This document shows, piece after piece, positions 42,768-53,723 of a stretch of 64,000 nucleotides of DNA. The DNA comes from Paenibacillus curdlanolyticus YK9 (lineage in GTDB: Bacteria; Bacillota; Bacilli; Paenibacillales; Paenibacillaceae): contig NZ_AEDD01000010.1 of assembly GCF_000179615.1 (NCBI RefSeq), forward strand, positions 1-64,000, read 5' to 3'. The notes under the pieces are model-generated. The model was not told where the DNA came from and ran no database searches. It was given only the letters and a program-made list of their open reading frames with translations. Numbering within the stretch: the stretch's first letter is position 1; each line of letters begins with the position of its first letter. The translations under genes and the position numbers were made by a program.

Positions 42768-43526
42768 TCATTCCGTAACGCCGCTAGCTGACAAGGAACG
42801 TGCCAGCTGCTGGATTTCTTCTACCGCAAGCGCCTGCTTCGCCGGCCAATGATGAACAGACATCGAGCAGCTAACGGCCCCGATCGCTTTGCCGCCCCGA
42901 TCCAACACCGGAGCCGCGACGCAGCAAAATCCGAGCGCTACTTCCTCCCGGTCGAGGGCATAGCCGAGCGCTCTTGCTTCATTAATATGCTGTTGCAGCT
43001 CAAGGGTACTTTTGACGGTATTCGGCGTGAAAGCCTGATAATCCTCATCCGCGTATAAAGCGTCGATCTGCTCATTCTCAAGCGAGGCGAGCAGCGCCTT
43101 GCCCATCGCAGTCGCATATGCAGGCAGCCGCATGCCTGGCTCGGAAATCAGGCGGACATGCGTCGCAGCTTCCTTTTTGGCCAAATAGACAAGCTCGCCC
43201 TTCTCCAGCCTCGCTAGCTGAATCGTCTCGCCGAGCTTCCTCATCGTCTGCTCCGCTTTCTCCTCAAACAGCTTCACCAGATTCATCCCGGCAAAATAAG
43301 CGTTGCCCAGCACGCCGAACACAGCGCCCAGCGCATACGTGTCACCCGGTTCCTTGATCACCCAATTAAGCGTCTCCATCGTCTGAAGAAGCGAGAACAT
43401 CGTGCTTTTATTAATGCCCGTCGCAGCGCTCAGGTCCATTAGCTTCAGCTTGGAAGGCTGCGATGCAATCTGCTCAAGTACATCATTTGCTCGCTCTATC
43501 GCCGGAACCCAATATTTTCTTTCCAT
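42768..43526 (-). CDS. IclR-family transcriptional regulator
   Basis: The protein has about 252 residues: an N-terminal winged helix (VLEQIASQPSKLKLMDLSAATGINKSTMFSLLQTM) and a C-terminal IclR effector domain (LPAYATAMGKALLASLE, CVAAPVLDRGGKAIGAVS). The family controls use of aromatic and sugar acids. I chose the ATG at 43526, with GGGG about eleven bases upstream; earlier ATGs at 43541 and 43547 are possible. It is transcribed on the same strand as the SDR-FAH unit, separated by its own terminator, and likely binds the tandem palindromes ahead of that unit. Confidence 0.9.
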   Translation of the reverse strand: MERKYWVPAIERANDVLEQIASQPSKLKLMDLSAATGINKSTMFSLLQTMETLNWVIKEPGDTYALGAVFGVLGNAYFAGMNLVKLFEEKAEQTMRKLGETIQLARLEKGELVYLAKKEAATHVRLISEPGMRLPAYATAMGKALLASLENEQIDALYADEDYQAFTPNTVKSTLELQQHINEARALGYALDREEVALGFCCVAAPVLDRGGKAIGAVSCSMSVHHWPAKQALAVEEIQQLARSLSASGVTE

Positions 43527-43678
43527 CTCGTTACCCCACATCTCCATGGACGTCCTTATGCCTCTGATGATAACATAGTTCGGCCAATCATGTGCGGATG
43601 AGAAAACCGCATCCAAAGCGGATGCGGTTCCTAGGTGGATGCGCGCATGCTCGCCCCCTGTCCGAAGGATTCGCCTGC

Positions 43679-45712
43679 TTATTTCGTCTTAAACTGTGCC
43701 AACGACTCCTGCAGCTCCTGCGCCATATTGCTCAGATGCTCTGCCGACGATGAAATCTCTTGCATGGAAACCTTCTGCTGCGTCGAGCCCTCCGAAATGT
43801 CCTGCGTATGCCGATACGTGTTGTCCGCCATATTCACGATTTCGCCCATCGAAGCCGTCACTTCCTCGGTTCCAGCCGACATCTGCTGCGATGCTGCGGA
43901 TACTTCCTGAATTTGATCGGAAATCTCCTCGAAGGTAAGGGAAATACGGTTAAAAATGTCCCCCGCCGCATGAATGAGGTCTGCGCCCCGATCGACGTCG
44001 GACACCCCTTGATTCATCGCTAGAACCGCTCTTGCAGTCGCCGTCTGCACTTCACGAATCAGGTTCGCAATATCCGCCGCGGATGCTGATGACAGCTCCG
44101 CCAGCTTCTTCACCTCGTTCGCCACGACTGCAAACCCGCGTCCTTGCTCGCCTGCCCTCGCCGCCTCGATTGAAGCATTAAGCGACAATAGCTGCGTTTG
44201 ATTCGTAATATCCGTAATCACCGAGACGATGGAACCGATCTGCTGCGAATAGCCTTCCAATGCGCGCATGTCCTCTGCCGACTTCCCGACAGAATGATGT
44301 ACGGATTTCATCTGCTCGACCGCCTCCGTAATCGCGACGCGTCCCTTCTGCACTTCCTGCAGCGAGCTAAAGGATGCCTCGGTAACGACCGACGAAGATT
44401 CGGCAATCCGCTGCACGCCGATGGCCATCTCATTCATCGCAATGGACGTTTGCTCAGCGCCTTGCAGCTGAACCTCACCTGCCCCCAGCACCTCTTGCGT
44501 CGATTGCACGATCCGATTCGAGATGTCCAAGGAGTCAATCGCAGTAGCGGTCAGTTCCTCAGACGACGCGGCAACCTGCTCGGCAGCAAAGCTTGCTTTC
44601 CCTACAATATCCGAGAAGGAATCCAGCGTTTGATTCATATTATCGGCAAGCTGTCCGAGCTCGTCATACCGTCTGATGGTCAGACGCGGCGTAAGGTCGC
44701 CTGTCGCCAGCTTTTTCACCGCACTCGTAATCGCTGTGATCGGCTTTACCATTCTCATGGAGATGAATAATGCAACGGCCGCAACGACGACGGCTGTTGC
44801 AACGGCTAGGATGATCGACATTTTCTTCGCGGATTGCACCGATGCATAAACCTCATCCGTGGCTACGCTCGAGACTAGGCGCCAGCCCGTTGAAGGAATG
44901 CGGTCGTAGCTATTTTGCCTTGCGACCCCCTGCTCGTCCGTGATGCTATAGCGTCCCTTCTCTTCTTCCAGCACCGTCCGGTTGATGGCGTCCACCTCAG
45001 CTGGGGAAAACACCTCTTCGATGTTTTTGCCGACTTTAGAAGGGTCCGGGTACGTAATCAGCATGCCGCTCGGAGATAAAAGATACCCGAAGCCGGACTC
45101 TCCGATTTTGATCGTCTTCGTGAAAACATCAAGACTGGCCGTCGTTAACGAGCAGAACACGCCGCCCATGTAGTTCTCCTGCTCATCGAGAATCGGAACA
45201 TAGATGACGATGATATGACTGCCAGTTGCCTTGCTCACGAGCAAATCGCTAATAATCGGCAGCTTGGCCGCTCTCGCTTGCTTCGTATAATCGCGGTCCG
45301 CTACGGATAGCTTCTGCATCGCGGTCGTGGTCGCCATATCATGCTTATCGACATATACGTATTGCTCTACTTCTTTGTTCGCCGCTTCCAGCTTCTTGAA
45401 GAAATCAATGACCGCCGGCACATTGCCGCTCTTGACGTCTTTATTGGTTGCAACCAGCTCTTTCAAAAATGCGACTTGGCGCTGAATCGAATAATCCACC
45501 GCAGCTACGTTAGCCGTCACGACAGCCTCTTCCTTCGTATGAATCTCATCCGTTACGACATTCTTCAAGTAATTGGAGAAAAACACCGTACTGAACACCA
45601 TTGGCACTAACGAGATAAGCAGAAAAATAACGATCATTCTCGCTTTAAATGACCGCATCGCAAACTTGCCTATCCATGTGTCTAGCTTTCTTAGCTTCCC
45701 CTTCGATTCCAT
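43679..45712 (-). CDS. Methyl-accepting chemotaxis protein with dCache-type sensor
   Basis: The 677-residue receptor has a transmembrane helix near residues 25-45, a large extracellular sensor of about 240 residues resembling dCache_1 ([41 protein letters not shown]), a second helix, a HAMP domain ([20 protein letters not shown]) and a signalling coiled coil with the hairpin tip [22 protein letters not shown]. It relays ligand binding to CheA/CheW. The ATG at 45712 follows GGAGGG by nine bases. dCache sensors often bind amino acids or organic acids; its ligand is unknown. Confidence 0.93.
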   Translation of the reverse strand: MESKGKLRKLDTWIGKFAMRSFKARMIVIFLLISLVPMVFSTVFFSNYLKNVVTDEIHTKEEAVVTANVAAVDYSIQRQVAFLKELVATNKDVKSGNVPAVIDFFKKLEAANKEVEQYVYVDKHDMATTTAMQKLSVADRDYTKQARAAKLPIISDLLVSKATGSHIIVIYVPILDEQENYMGGVFCSLTTASLDVFTKTIKIGESGFGYLLSPSGMLITYPDPSKVGKNIEEVFSPAEVDAINRTVLEEEKGRYSITDEQGVARQNSYDRIPSTGWRLVSSVATDEVYASVQSAKKMSIILAVATAVVVAAVALFISMRMVKPITAITSAVKKLATGDLTPRLTIRRYDELGQLADNMNQTLDSFSDIVGKASFAAEQVAASSEELTATAIDSLDISNRIVQSTQEVLGAGEVQLQGAEQTSIAMNEMAIGVQRIAESSSVVTEASFSSLQEVQKGRVAITEAVEQMKSVHHSVGKSAEDMRALEGYSQQIGSIVSVITDITNQTQLLSLNASIEAARAGEQGRGFAVVANEVKKLAELSSASAADIANLIREVQTATARAVLAMNQGVSDVDRGADLIHAAGDIFNRISLTFEEISDQIQEVSAASQQMSAGTEEVTASMGEIVNMADNTYRHTQDISEGSTQQKVSMQEISSSAEHLSNMAQELQESLAQFKTK

Positions 45713-46353
45713 TAACGTTAACCCTCCATATCGGCTGTGCATTGCATTCTCCATTATCGTTCGCTGCCTGAATACCGTTCCTTATTGCAGTGCATCAGAC
45801 AGTATACTAATCAAATGTTAAATGAAATCGATTTTAAAATTGAATTAAATGGGTTTAAGCTAATAGTTTGCTCACATTTGTTCATCATCCGCCTAACAAA
45901 ACAAGGGATGTCCCACAAGCCATGACAGCTCAGGGGCATCCCTTGTTTTGCGGTACAGCAATCGATGCGGTGTGCACGTTCAGACTGTCGTATACGCCAT
46001 CGTACTTAAGGCCGCTTTGTTGCACGCAGCAATAAGCAATCTGCTCCTTGCAGTTTGTGCAATAGGATCAACTTGAACACGGAAGTGACGCGGTGTCATT
46101 GCAAATTGCGCAATGAGCAAGGCGGTTCTCTATGCTTTTGGCACATCGCGCCTCTTCAGGATCGTTTCCCATTGCATGAACTGCAATGGGAACCTTCGAA
46201 GCCAGCCACTCATCCCTTATTCATTGTACAACGTACAACGGCATGACTATCGGATGAGAGGAAACCCCGTTCCTCAGAACCGCATCATACGGCCCCCAGC
46301 CCCCCTAACCTACAGTGAGGGTAGCATGATTTATAATCGATTTATTAGTCATT
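45713..46353. other. Long gene-free stretch with several hairpins
   Basis: No credible gene is seen in 641 bp. A terminator-like hairpin (CAAAACAAGGGATG with CATCCCTTGTTTTG) lies at 45897-45950, about 400 bp after the GNAT stop. Short inverted repeats centred on TTGC/GCAA occur at 46048-46062, 46096-46116 and 46166-46192, the last with an 11-bp stem (TTCCCATTGCA). It may be a decayed gene or an unannotated RNA. Confidence 0.5.
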
Positions 46354-46866
46354 CTAGTCAACGCGCTTATAATACAGCACCGTCGCATGCAGCTCCCCAT
46401 TAGCCGACTTCGCAAAATCCGGTATGCGGCCTGCCTCCAGATAGTCCAGCGATTTGTACAACAGGTTGGACGGATCGCCTTCTCTCGTGTCCAGCACAAG
46501 CAGCGTTCGTCCTTCCCGCTTCGCCCTCGCTTCCGCTTCCAGCATGAGCGCACGCCCTATTCCTTGCCGGCGAGCATTCGGATGCGTCATCAGCTTGGCA
46601 ATTTCCGCGCGATGCGCGCCGTTTTGCTTTGAGCAAAGCTGCAGTTGAACGGTTCCTACCATTCGCGCATCTAGCCGAACGACATACAGGATCACATCAG
46701 GCCCTGCCGCTTGGCGCCAATAAACTGAAGCATCCTCAAGACTCAGCGGCGGCAGGAATCCAATCGACGCGCCATCCTCCACGACTTTTACCAACAGCTC
46801 AGCCAGCTCTTGCAGGACCGGCCCTATTGCACAAATTTGCTCGATGGTCGCATTCCTATTAAGCAT
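46354..46866 (-). CDS. GNAT-family N-acetyltransferase
   Basis: The 170-residue protein has the GNAT core, with motif A in MTHPNARRQGIGRALMLEAEARAKREG, which binds acetyl-CoA, followed by LLVLDTREGDPSNLLYKSLDYLEAG. It would acetylate an amine on a small molecule or protein; the substrate is unknown. AGAAGGAG precedes the ATG. It is divergent from a LysR-type regulator with 128 bp between, a layout in which the regulator often controls the neighbour. Confidence 0.9.
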   Translation of the reverse strand: MLNRNATIEQICAIGPVLQELAELLVKVVEDGASIGFLPPLSLEDASVYWRQAAGPDVILYVVRLDARMVGTVQLQLCSKQNGAHRAEIAKLMTHPNARRQGIGRALMLEAEARAKREGRTLLVLDTREGDPSNLLYKSLDYLEAGRIPDFAKSANGELHATVLYYKRVD

Positions 46867-46994
46867 CTTACTCTCTCCTTCTGTTACCCTCTAACTGTAT
46901 ATAGCTCAAGGATAAGGGATAAGCTGTGGGTTGTATAACGAATCATTCCTATTGCAGTAATCGATATGATCAATGATGAAGGGGCACGCAATGT

Positions 46995-47849
46995 ATGGAT
47001 TCCTCTCAGCTCGAAGCTTTCCTAGCCATATGCAAAACCATGAATTTCACCAAAGCCGCGGACTACTTGCATATCTCGCAATCGGCGATCACTGCGCGCA
47101 TCAAAGCATTGGAGACCGCGATGGGCAAGTCGCTTTTCTCTCGCAACAATCGCAACGTCACGCTTACGAAGGCAGGAATTGCCTTCTATCCTTACGTGGA
47201 GCGCATGCTGCGCTTGTACGAGGAGAGCAAGCTTACGTTATCTGAACAATTCGATCAAGCTATCGTCTTGAGCGGTCCCGGCTCCGTGTGGCATTATCGC
47301 TATTTGCCAAACATTCTTTCCTTCCGCCGCATGCACCCCAACGTCGCCATCAAATTTCTAAGCGACATCGACCCCGGCTACATGATTCGCGATCTGCTGC
47401 TTGATGGAGTCGTGCATGTATCGATTCGATTCGATCCGCCTGATCATCCGAAGGTTTCCAAAATCCAATTGTTCGAGGATGAGATCCTGCTCGTCTCGGC
47501 GCATCCGGTCAGCCATCCAATTACGGGAGAGGATTTTCGCTCCTCCTCCTATTGCCATATTGAATGGGGTTCCCCCTTCCCCGATTGGTTCGCAGGCATC
47601 GTCGGGGCCGGCTATATTCCCGCTCTTCAATCCGACCACTCCGCTATTATGCTAACGATGCTTTTGCAAGGCGCCGGCTATGGCTTCTTGCCGCGGTCTA
47701 TCGCGCAGCCTTATCTGGATTCGCGGCAGTTGTTCCAGCTCTCCTGCGCCTTCCAAATCCCAACAATGACCGCCAGCGCCGTGTATTTGACGGAAAGTCA
47801 GGAGCAGGCAAGCGTGCAGCTCGGGTTAGCACTGCTGCAGCGCGCATAA
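46995..47849 (+). CDS. LysR-family transcriptional regulator
   Basis: The 284-residue protein has the LysR N-terminal helix-turn-helix (FLAICKTMNFTKAADYLHISQSAITARIKALE) and a co-inducer-binding domain. AAGGGG lies about ten bases before the ATG at 46995; the ATG four bases earlier is in another frame. It is divergent from the GNAT gene, so it may regulate that gene and itself, but no clear T-N11-A site could be fixed. The ligand is unknown. Confidence 0.92.
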   Translation: MDSSQLEAFLAICKTMNFTKAADYLHISQSAITARIKALETAMGKSLFSRNNRNVTLTKAGIAFYPYVERMLRLYEESKLTLSEQFDQAIVLSGPGSVWHYRYLPNILSFRRMHPNVAIKFLSDIDPGYMIRDLLLDGVVHVSIRFDPPDHPKVSKIQLFEDEILLVSAHPVSHPITGEDFRSSSYCHIEWGSPFPDWFAGIVGAGYIPALQSDHSAIMLTMLLQGAGYGFLPRSIAQPYLDSRQLFQLSCAFQIPTMTASAVYLTESQEQASVQLGLALLQRA

Positions 47850-47851
47850 AA

Positions 47852-47894
47852 AAAGGAGCAGCTCCAACAACTCATGCGAGTTGGGAACGCTCCC
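47852..47894. terminator. Shared terminator between LysR and SGNH hydrolase genes
   Basis: GGAGC/GCTCC and TCCAACAACTC/GAGTTGGGA pair around ATGC with some mismatches, between convergent stops, with an A run on the left side. Confidence 0.6.
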
Positions 47895-47900
47895 CTGCAG

Positions 47901-48587
47901 CTATAATACGTTGGATACAGCAGTCTCATTGTACATCGAGGCGTCCATCGTATACAAAATGTTCTGGTAGACTCTGACGATTTCCTCCGCAATTGCGCGA
48001 TGACCCGCTAAATTCGGATGAATCGGATTGCCGATTGGCCTCAAATCGAGGAACCGACCGTACCGATAACCGTCAATCCACTCTTTCTCATTGCCTCGGA
48101 ACAGCTGCTCCAAGTCCAGCAGATGCACATTTTCCATCATGCTGATTTTTCGAATCGTTTTATTAATCATTTCGGTAACAGTCTCCATTACCCACCAGTT
48201 TGGAAATGGATTGTACAGCGTGCCCAGCAATATGGTCGTGTTCGGCTGAGCGATCTGATTGATCATCTTCATCACATTGTCGAATAGCTGCTCGGATGCT
48301 GCATGTAAGCCAGCTACTCTCCCCGTCAACAGCGGCAACGTATGCTTAATAACATCATTCCCGCCAATGATGATGGTCGCTAAACGAGGCGCTTCACAGA
48401 AGCGATCCGCGCTAACGGACAAGGAACGAAGCAGCTTGCTCGACGTCCAGCCCGGCTTGGCATGCAACCGCAGCTGCACCGGACTTGCTTGGGCCAGTAA
48501 GGCTTGAACATGGATCGGAAAAGGCAATTCCTTTGTTTTTGGGCTGTGCCCGTACGTAATTGAGTCCCCCAGTGCTAAATAATTCAT
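47901..48587 (-). CDS. SGNH/GDSL-family hydrolase
   Basis: The 228-residue protein has the SGNH blocks: block I YLALGDSIT (Ser nucleophile), block III IIIGGNDV (Asn), block V IHPNLAGH (His, with Asp-like residues before it). These enzymes hydrolyse esters of lipids, acetylated sugars or similar compounds. There is no signal peptide, so it is likely cytoplasmic. The ATG at 48587 follows GGGG sequences. It lies alone between convergent and same-strand genes, with no functional partner evident. Confidence 0.9.
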   Translation of the reverse strand: MNYLALGDSITYGHSPKTKELPFPIHVQALLAQASPVQLRLHAKPGWTSSKLLRSLSVSADRFCEAPRLATIIIGGNDVIKHTLPLLTGRVAGLHAASEQLFDNVMKMINQIAQPNTTILLGTLYNPFPNWWVMETVTEMINKTIRKISMMENVHLLDLEQLFRGNEKEWIDGYRYGRFLDLRPIGNPIHPNLAGHRAIAEEIVRVYQNILYTMDASMYNETAVSNVL

Positions 48588-48746
48588 GGTCCCCTGATCC
48601 CCCAACTGTACCACTCTGGTAGAGTACTATATATGTCAAATAGCACAAGGCTATATGTCATAATTTAGTGAAACTATTATAAATGATATGAGCGATAATG
48701 TCTAATCGTGCAAATCATGGGACACGGCACTGAACGTGAACGCCCT

Positions 48747-50870
48747 CTAAAGCCTGAACCGCTCAACGAGCGTCTGCAGTTGACCGGCCATCGCGGTAAG
48801 GTGTGCGGATGAAGAGGTAATTTCCTGCATCGAAGCCAGCTGCTGCTCCGTCGCTGCCGATACATTTTGCGTGCCGGATGCAGCTACTTGCGCCACGCCA
48901 GCGATCGATTCGATCGCATGCACGACCAGCTCCGCCCCTTCCGAAATATGCTGCGCAGCCGTCGATACCTCGCTAGCTTCGTCATTCACTTCTTGCACGG
49001 AGCGTTCAATTTCTGCAAAGAGGCTTCCGGCTGCATGGACCACCTCGATGCCCGTCCGGACTTCATGGGTTGCTGCATGCATCGAGTGATGCGCCTGACC
49101 AATCTCACTCCGAATTGATGTAATTAAATGTGCAATTTGGCCTGCGGACTGAGCGGATTGCTCCGCCAGCTTCTTCACCTCTTCTGCGACGACTGCAAAG
49201 CCGCGCCCTTCTTCGCCTGCTCTCGCCGCTTCAATCGCTGCATTAAGCGACAGCAAATTCGTTTGATGCGACACCTCATTGATCGCTTCCGTAATCTGGC
49301 CAATCGCTTGCGAGGCTTCAGCCAGGCGCGCAACGATCATGGCCAGCCCATCGACCGATTCGCTGATCGCCCCCATTTGCTCGATAGCCTGATGAATCGC
49401 ACGTCCGCCTTCGGCAGACTTGTCGGAGGCCAGCGATGTCGTGCTTGCGACCGACTGGGCGCTGGCGGCGATTTGCTGGATTTTCGCCGATACTTCATGG
49501 ATCGTAAGCGCGCTTTCGCCAACAATATGAACCTGATGGCTAGCCCCTCCCGCCATCTGCTCCACGATGCCTGCAATGTGCTCGGTGGCGTGCGAAGTCT
49601 GCTCCGCGCTTGCGGTCAGCTGCTCCGAGGAAGCCGCTAACTGATGGGAGGATTGCGTAATTTGAAGCAGAACAGCCCGGAACGATTCGCCCACCCGATT
49701 AAAGCTGTTCGCAACGACCTGCAGCTCATCTTTGGTCTGAATAGCGATCGTGGCTGTCAAATCGCCCTCTGCAAGCCTGCCCGAAGCGCGTTCAAGATCA
49801 TAAACGACTCGCGTGATCGAACGATAAAGCGCGAAAAATAAGTAAACCGAGAGCAGTACCGCCGCAACAGAGAGCAATTGGATCAGCAGCATATCTCGCG
49901 TGCTCGCCGATGCTTGATTCCGTAAACCTTGCTCCGTCCAGTCGATTGTTCTATCCCATTGTCCGTAGAGCTGCTTAGTCGCCTCCTCGGACGCTTTCAA
50001 CCACTCTTTGTTGCTCATAAGCAGCTTAAACGGCAAAATCACCTTCGTCTGAATGTCCTCGATTGCTTGTGCGGAAGCATCCCCCGCTTTCGCTTCGCCA
50101 TCGCCGCTCTGTACGAATGCGGAGGAATGCTCGACGATTCCTTGCCATTCCTCATCAACAGCGTCTGTCTCTGAAGTAATCCTGCTTTTATCATCGCTGC
50201 TAATGATCGATTGGGTAAAGACCCATTGCATTTCCGCCTGCAAGCTGCTCCATTTCACCAGGAGAGATGGAAATTGCCGAATAAGCGCATTCTTCGCTTG
50301 GAACATCTCCGGCTGCGTGTCTAGATGGAGCCCCGTCGCACTGCCCAATTGATCGACCAGCTGCACGACCTGGCCCAGCAATTGCGCATGGATATCCGTA
50401 CTCTCGATGCGCTCTACTTCTACGCCCTTCGCTTTTAATTGCTCCCATTGGCCGACGAACCCTTGCAGCGTCTCCTGAAGGGCTGGCTCTCCCGTTTGCT
50501 GGCGAATAGCTGGCGTTAACGCTTGAATATCTTTATCGATCGCTTGCTGAACTGTCTCCAGCCGCTTCGAGTCAGCCGGGTTCGAACGCACCTGCTCCAG
50601 CAGCGTGCGATGTACAGCAAGCGAGCCGAGCAATTGAGAGGCTGCCCTCACTCCACCCAGCGCATCGATTTGCTTCTCCACTTGCGAGACGGATTGATAC
50701 GAATTGATGGCTGACCGACCTGTCAACACGATTAACGGCAGCAGTACAACTAGTCCGATTAACACAAATTTGCGCCAAAACGATAATCGATTCATAATCC
50801 CTATGCCTGGCTTCAAGCCATTCGATGCGATTGCAGACAACCATCCTTGTAAAGAAAATACCCGTTTCAT
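48747..50870 (-). CDS. Methyl-accepting chemotaxis protein (helical sensor type)
   Basis: The protein has about 707 residues. A transmembrane helix near residues 35-55 ([15 protein letters not shown]) precedes an extracellular region of about 270 residues that looks mainly helical. A second helix ([23 protein letters not shown]), HAMP ([14 protein letters not shown]) and the signalling domain with [30 protein letters not shown] follow. It signals to the flagellar motor through CheA. I prefer the ATG at 50870, seven bases after GAGGGG. It is close to another receptor gene on the same strand, and their sensor domains differ in sequence. Confidence 0.92.
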   Translation of the reverse strand: MKRVFSLQGWLSAIASNGLKPGIGIMNRLSFWRKFVLIGLVVLLPLIVLTGRSAINSYQSVSQVEKQIDALGGVRAASQLLGSLAVHRTLLEQVRSNPADSKRLETVQQAIDKDIQALTPAIRQQTGEPALQETLQGFVGQWEQLKAKGVEVERIESTDIHAQLLGQVVQLVDQLGSATGLHLDTQPEMFQAKNALIRQFPSLLVKWSSLQAEMQWVFTQSIISSDDKSRITSETDAVDEEWQGIVEHSSAFVQSGDGEAKAGDASAQAIEDIQTKVILPFKLLMSNKEWLKASEEATKQLYGQWDRTIDWTEQGLRNQASASTRDMLLIQLLSVAAVLLSVYLFFALYRSITRVVYDLERASGRLAEGDLTATIAIQTKDELQVVANSFNRVGESFRAVLLQITQSSHQLAASSEQLTASAEQTSHATEHIAGIVEQMAGGASHQVHIVGESALTIHEVSAKIQQIAASAQSVASTTSLASDKSAEGGRAIHQAIEQMGAISESVDGLAMIVARLAEASQAIGQITEAINEVSHQTNLLSLNAAIEAARAGEEGRGFAVVAEEVKKLAEQSAQSAGQIAHLITSIRSEIGQAHHSMHAATHEVRTGIEVVHAAGSLFAEIERSVQEVNDEASEVSTAAQHISEGAELVVHAIESIAGVAQVAASGTQNVSAATEQQLASMQEITSSSAHLTAMAGQLQTLVERFRL

Positions 50871-51021
50871 GCTCATACCCCTCTTTATCTAAAAATAAAT
50901 AAAATCATAAACCGCTAATTACATATAATTCTTATTAGTTTACTAGGTTTTAAAGTTACCATGTTCCAATATTTGTGTCAACTCTATGATGTTAGCTAAG
51001 TTTACAGCCGATATCAAAAAT

Positions 51022-51050
51022 AAAACCCTGACTTCACTCAAAGTCAGGGC
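51022..51050 (-). terminator. Terminator of the third chemoreceptor gene
   Basis: CCCTGACTT and AAGTCAGGG pair around a 6-base loop, followed by TTTTATTTTT on the minus strand. Confidence 0.85.
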
Positions 51051-51064
51051 TCTTATGCGGCAAA

Positions 51065-53152
51065 TTACATCCTAAAATGGCTCAGCTGCTCTTTCGAGAC
51101 CTTCGTCATTTGCAGCAATTCATCCGCCGATTCCAGCAGCGTTTTCATGATGCCTGCTTGCTTCGTCATCGATTCCGAAGCATAGTTCGTGTTGTCCGCC
51201 GACTGTTTGGAAATGTAGGCAACCTCATGGACAGATGCGGTCACCTGCTCCGTGCTGGCGGAAATTTGCTCGGTAAGGATGGATACCTGCTGCACGCGAT
51301 CGACCAACCGCTGGGAAGATGCCAGGATGCCCGTGAATATATCATTCGCAAGATGAATCGCTTGCATGCCGTGGCCGACCTCCATCTCCTCATGCTCCAT
51401 CGATTCGCCCAAGCTGTTGATTTTGGAAGAAATGGCTTCCAGCTTGCCAGTGATATCATCGGTAGAGCGTTTGGACTGATTAGCCAGCTTCTGAATTTCA
51501 GAGGCGACCACCGCAAATCCCTTCCCGTGCTCTCCAGCGCGCGCAGCCTCGATCGAAGCGTTAAGCGCCAGTATATTCGTCTGTGCCGAGATTTTCGCGA
51601 TGGTTTCCACAATGTTTTTCACTTGCTCCGATTGGCTCGTTAGAAACTCTACCAATTCGCTTGAATCTTTGACCGACGCGTTAATTTTATTCATTTGATC
51701 AAATGCGCCATCAATCGCCAGCTTGCCCTCCAGCGCTTGCTGATGGGAATGGGTAGATTCTGCAAGCACGTCTTGCGCAGACTCGGCGATATGCTGAATA
51801 TGCGTTGCAATTTCGTTCATCGCCTTGGAGCTTTCCTCTGAATGGAGAAACTGCGCGCGGCTTCCCCCGCTCAACTCTGCCATCTTCTGATTGATGTTAT
51901 CCATCTCCGCTACGGTCTCCGTAATGGCCGATGATAATGCAGATGAGGATGTCGTCACTTTATTGCTTGAAGCTTTGCTTGCGCTAATCATATTTTTGAA
52001 TACTTGGATCACCGTATTAATCGGATTTACGATGTCCCCGATCTCATCCTTCGTATAAGAAACCAACGTATTGGTCAAATCACCCTCACTGACCTTAATG
52101 AGCGAAGTGCTGATATAGCTGATCGATTTCTTAACTGAAATATAGAAGCCAATGAAAATATACAACAAAATAATAAACCCGATGATGACTGCAATATTAA
52201 ATATCATCGCTTTGGACTCGTAAGCGTCTACCCGAGCTTTGATGAGCTTATCCAGCACCTTCAATTCTACCTGATACAGCTCCGAATGATGCTGAATAAA
52301 CGCTGACGACAGCTGCAGGTAATCATTCTTGGAAAGATTCAAAGCGGTGGCATGAATCAGCTCTTCGTTCACGACCTTCGTAAAGCTCGCTCTCCCCTCT
52401 TCCAGCTTTAGCCGAGAGGCTTCGAGTTCCGACGCTAATGCAGGGTTTTCATCGATGACCGAGAGAATGCCGCTGCTGATTTCATTCATTGAATAGTTTA
52501 ATAGGGACAACAGCTCCAGCAGCTGATCACGCTGCTCACTCGTTACCGACTTTGCGAGCAGGAACGTTGCGCCCAGATCGCGGATTTGCGTAAGCTTTTC
52601 CGTTGCAAACGGGATTTTATTAATGACGCCGTCCATTAAGTAGTAGCTGTCCAGATCCGGATCGAGGATGAGATTCGACGAGTCCCCTACTTCCGCGATG
52701 AGCTTAATGCTCCGGCTAATGACCGCGCTATAGCTGTTCAGCGGATCGACATCCCCCGCTTTCTTCCACGCGTTATAGATGTCATGTATCGTCCCATCGA
52801 CCTTCAATTCTTCGCCCAGTTTATCGTTTATAGCAAACGTTGCCTGAAAAGCCTGTTCGATTTCGGCATTGTTTTTATCGATCTCCCCAGTCATGCCAGC
52901 ATCCTTGCTCGAGGCTTGAACATAATAGAGGCCCCGTCCTTGCTGCAATTTCGTAATCAACTGATGCAAGGGAGCAATATATTCGACACCCAACCTCTCT
53001 TTTTCATTAAATGAAATAAGCTCGCTCGATTGTCGTTGGTACATGAAGGACATGACAACCATCGGTATGAAGATCAATAACCCAATCACGATAAACTTGT
53101 ACGCGTACCTTAGTCTTCGAATTAACTGTTCAGACAACCAAAACAAATTCAT
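51065..53152 (-). CDS. Methyl-accepting chemotaxis protein (second helical sensor type)
   Basis: The 695-residue receptor has a transmembrane helix near residues 20-37 ([19 protein letters not shown]), an extracellular region of about 290 residues that is helical by pattern ([16 protein letters not shown] and [12 protein letters not shown]), a second helix ([18 protein letters not shown]), HAMP and the signalling tip [21 protein letters not shown]. Its sensor resembles the nitrate/nitrite- or 4HB-like groups only loosely, so the ligand is unknown. The ATG at 53152 follows AGGGGG. Composition is slightly more AT-rich than the neighbours. Confidence 0.92.
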   Translation of the reverse strand: MNLFWLSEQLIRRLRYAYKFIVIGLLIFIPMVVMSFMYQRQSSELISFNEKERLGVEYIAPLHQLITKLQQGRGLYYVQASSKDAGMTGEIDKNNAEIEQAFQATFAINDKLGEELKVDGTIHDIYNAWKKAGDVDPLNSYSAVISRSIKLIAEVGDSSNLILDPDLDSYYLMDGVINKIPFATEKLTQIRDLGATFLLAKSVTSEQRDQLLELLSLLNYSMNEISSGILSVIDENPALASELEASRLKLEEGRASFTKVVNEELIHATALNLSKNDYLQLSSAFIQHHSELYQVELKVLDKLIKARVDAYESKAMIFNIAVIIGFIILLYIFIGFYISVKKSISYISTSLIKVSEGDLTNTLVSYTKDEIGDIVNPINTVIQVFKNMISASKASSNKVTTSSSALSSAITETVAEMDNINQKMAELSGGSRAQFLHSEESSKAMNEIATHIQHIAESAQDVLAESTHSHQQALEGKLAIDGAFDQMNKINASVKDSSELVEFLTSQSEQVKNIVETIAKISAQTNILALNASIEAARAGEHGKGFAVVASEIQKLANQSKRSTDDITGKLEAISSKINSLGESMEHEEMEVGHGMQAIHLANDIFTGILASSQRLVDRVQQVSILTEQISASTEQVTASVHEVAYISKQSADNTNYASESMTKQAGIMKTLLESADELLQMTKVSKEQLSHFRM

Positions 53153-53296
53153 TGTTATCCCCCTGTTTTCTAATGTAACCTTTTCTGACATGAATCAGTC
53201 CACCAGTATTTCTTCAACATTCGACAAAATCCTTTATTTAGCAGTGAAATAATTGTATTTTTTTGGTCAAAAAGCAAGCGAGTCACATATACATGC

Positions 53297-53348
53297 AAAA
53301 TGCACCCTGCCCGTTAGGTAGCATCTAACAGGTAGGGTGCATTTTTTA
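53297..53348. terminator. Terminator of the coiled-coil protein gene
   Basis: AAAATGCACCCT and AGGGTGCATTTT with inner GTTAG/CTAAC pair form a long stem with A/T runs at both ends. Confidence 0.8.
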
Positions 53349-53382
53349 ATTGTTACATGAGCGCAGCATTGGCCGCCTTTGC

Positions 53383-53679
53383 TTATTCATTAGCCTTTTG
53401 TTGCTGCTGAGCTAATAACGCTTGCTTCTCTTTCAACTGCTTTGACGACTGCGTGAGCAGGACGTTAATTCGTTCAACTTCTTTCTTCAGCTTTATTTCA
53501 CGCGAGATTTTACTGCTCAAATCGCTGACTGACTGGCTTACTTTCTGATCGCGCTGAAGCTGGCTTATCTTAGCAAGGGACTTCTCGCGTTTTGTTTTCA
53601 ATTCACGGACGAGCGAATGAATGTCCGCTATTTCTTTTTCTAACCGAGTAATAATCGAACGGGTGAAGCTAATGGCCAT
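53383..53679 (-). CDS. Small coiled-coil protein of unknown function
   Basis: The 98-residue protein is charged and rich in Lys, Glu, Gln and Leu with heptad spacing from about residue 10 to the end (LEKEIADIHSLVRELKTKRE, then VERINVLLTQSSKQLKEKQ). It has no signal peptide or membrane segment. I do not recognise the family. AGAGGTG precedes the ATG, and a strong terminator follows. It is downstream of the kinase gene on the same strand, with a gap of 44 bp, so the two may be co-transcribed and it could be a substrate or partner; that is speculative. Confidence 0.75.
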   Translation of the reverse strand: MAISFTRSIITRLEKEIADIHSLVRELKTKREKSLAKISQLQRDQKVSQSVSDLSSKISREIKLKKEVERINVLLTQSSKQLKEKQALLAQQQQKANE

Positions 53680-53723
53680 CCTGGCACCTCTTATTCCTAT
53701 AGTCTTGCATCCCCCTCATTCTA

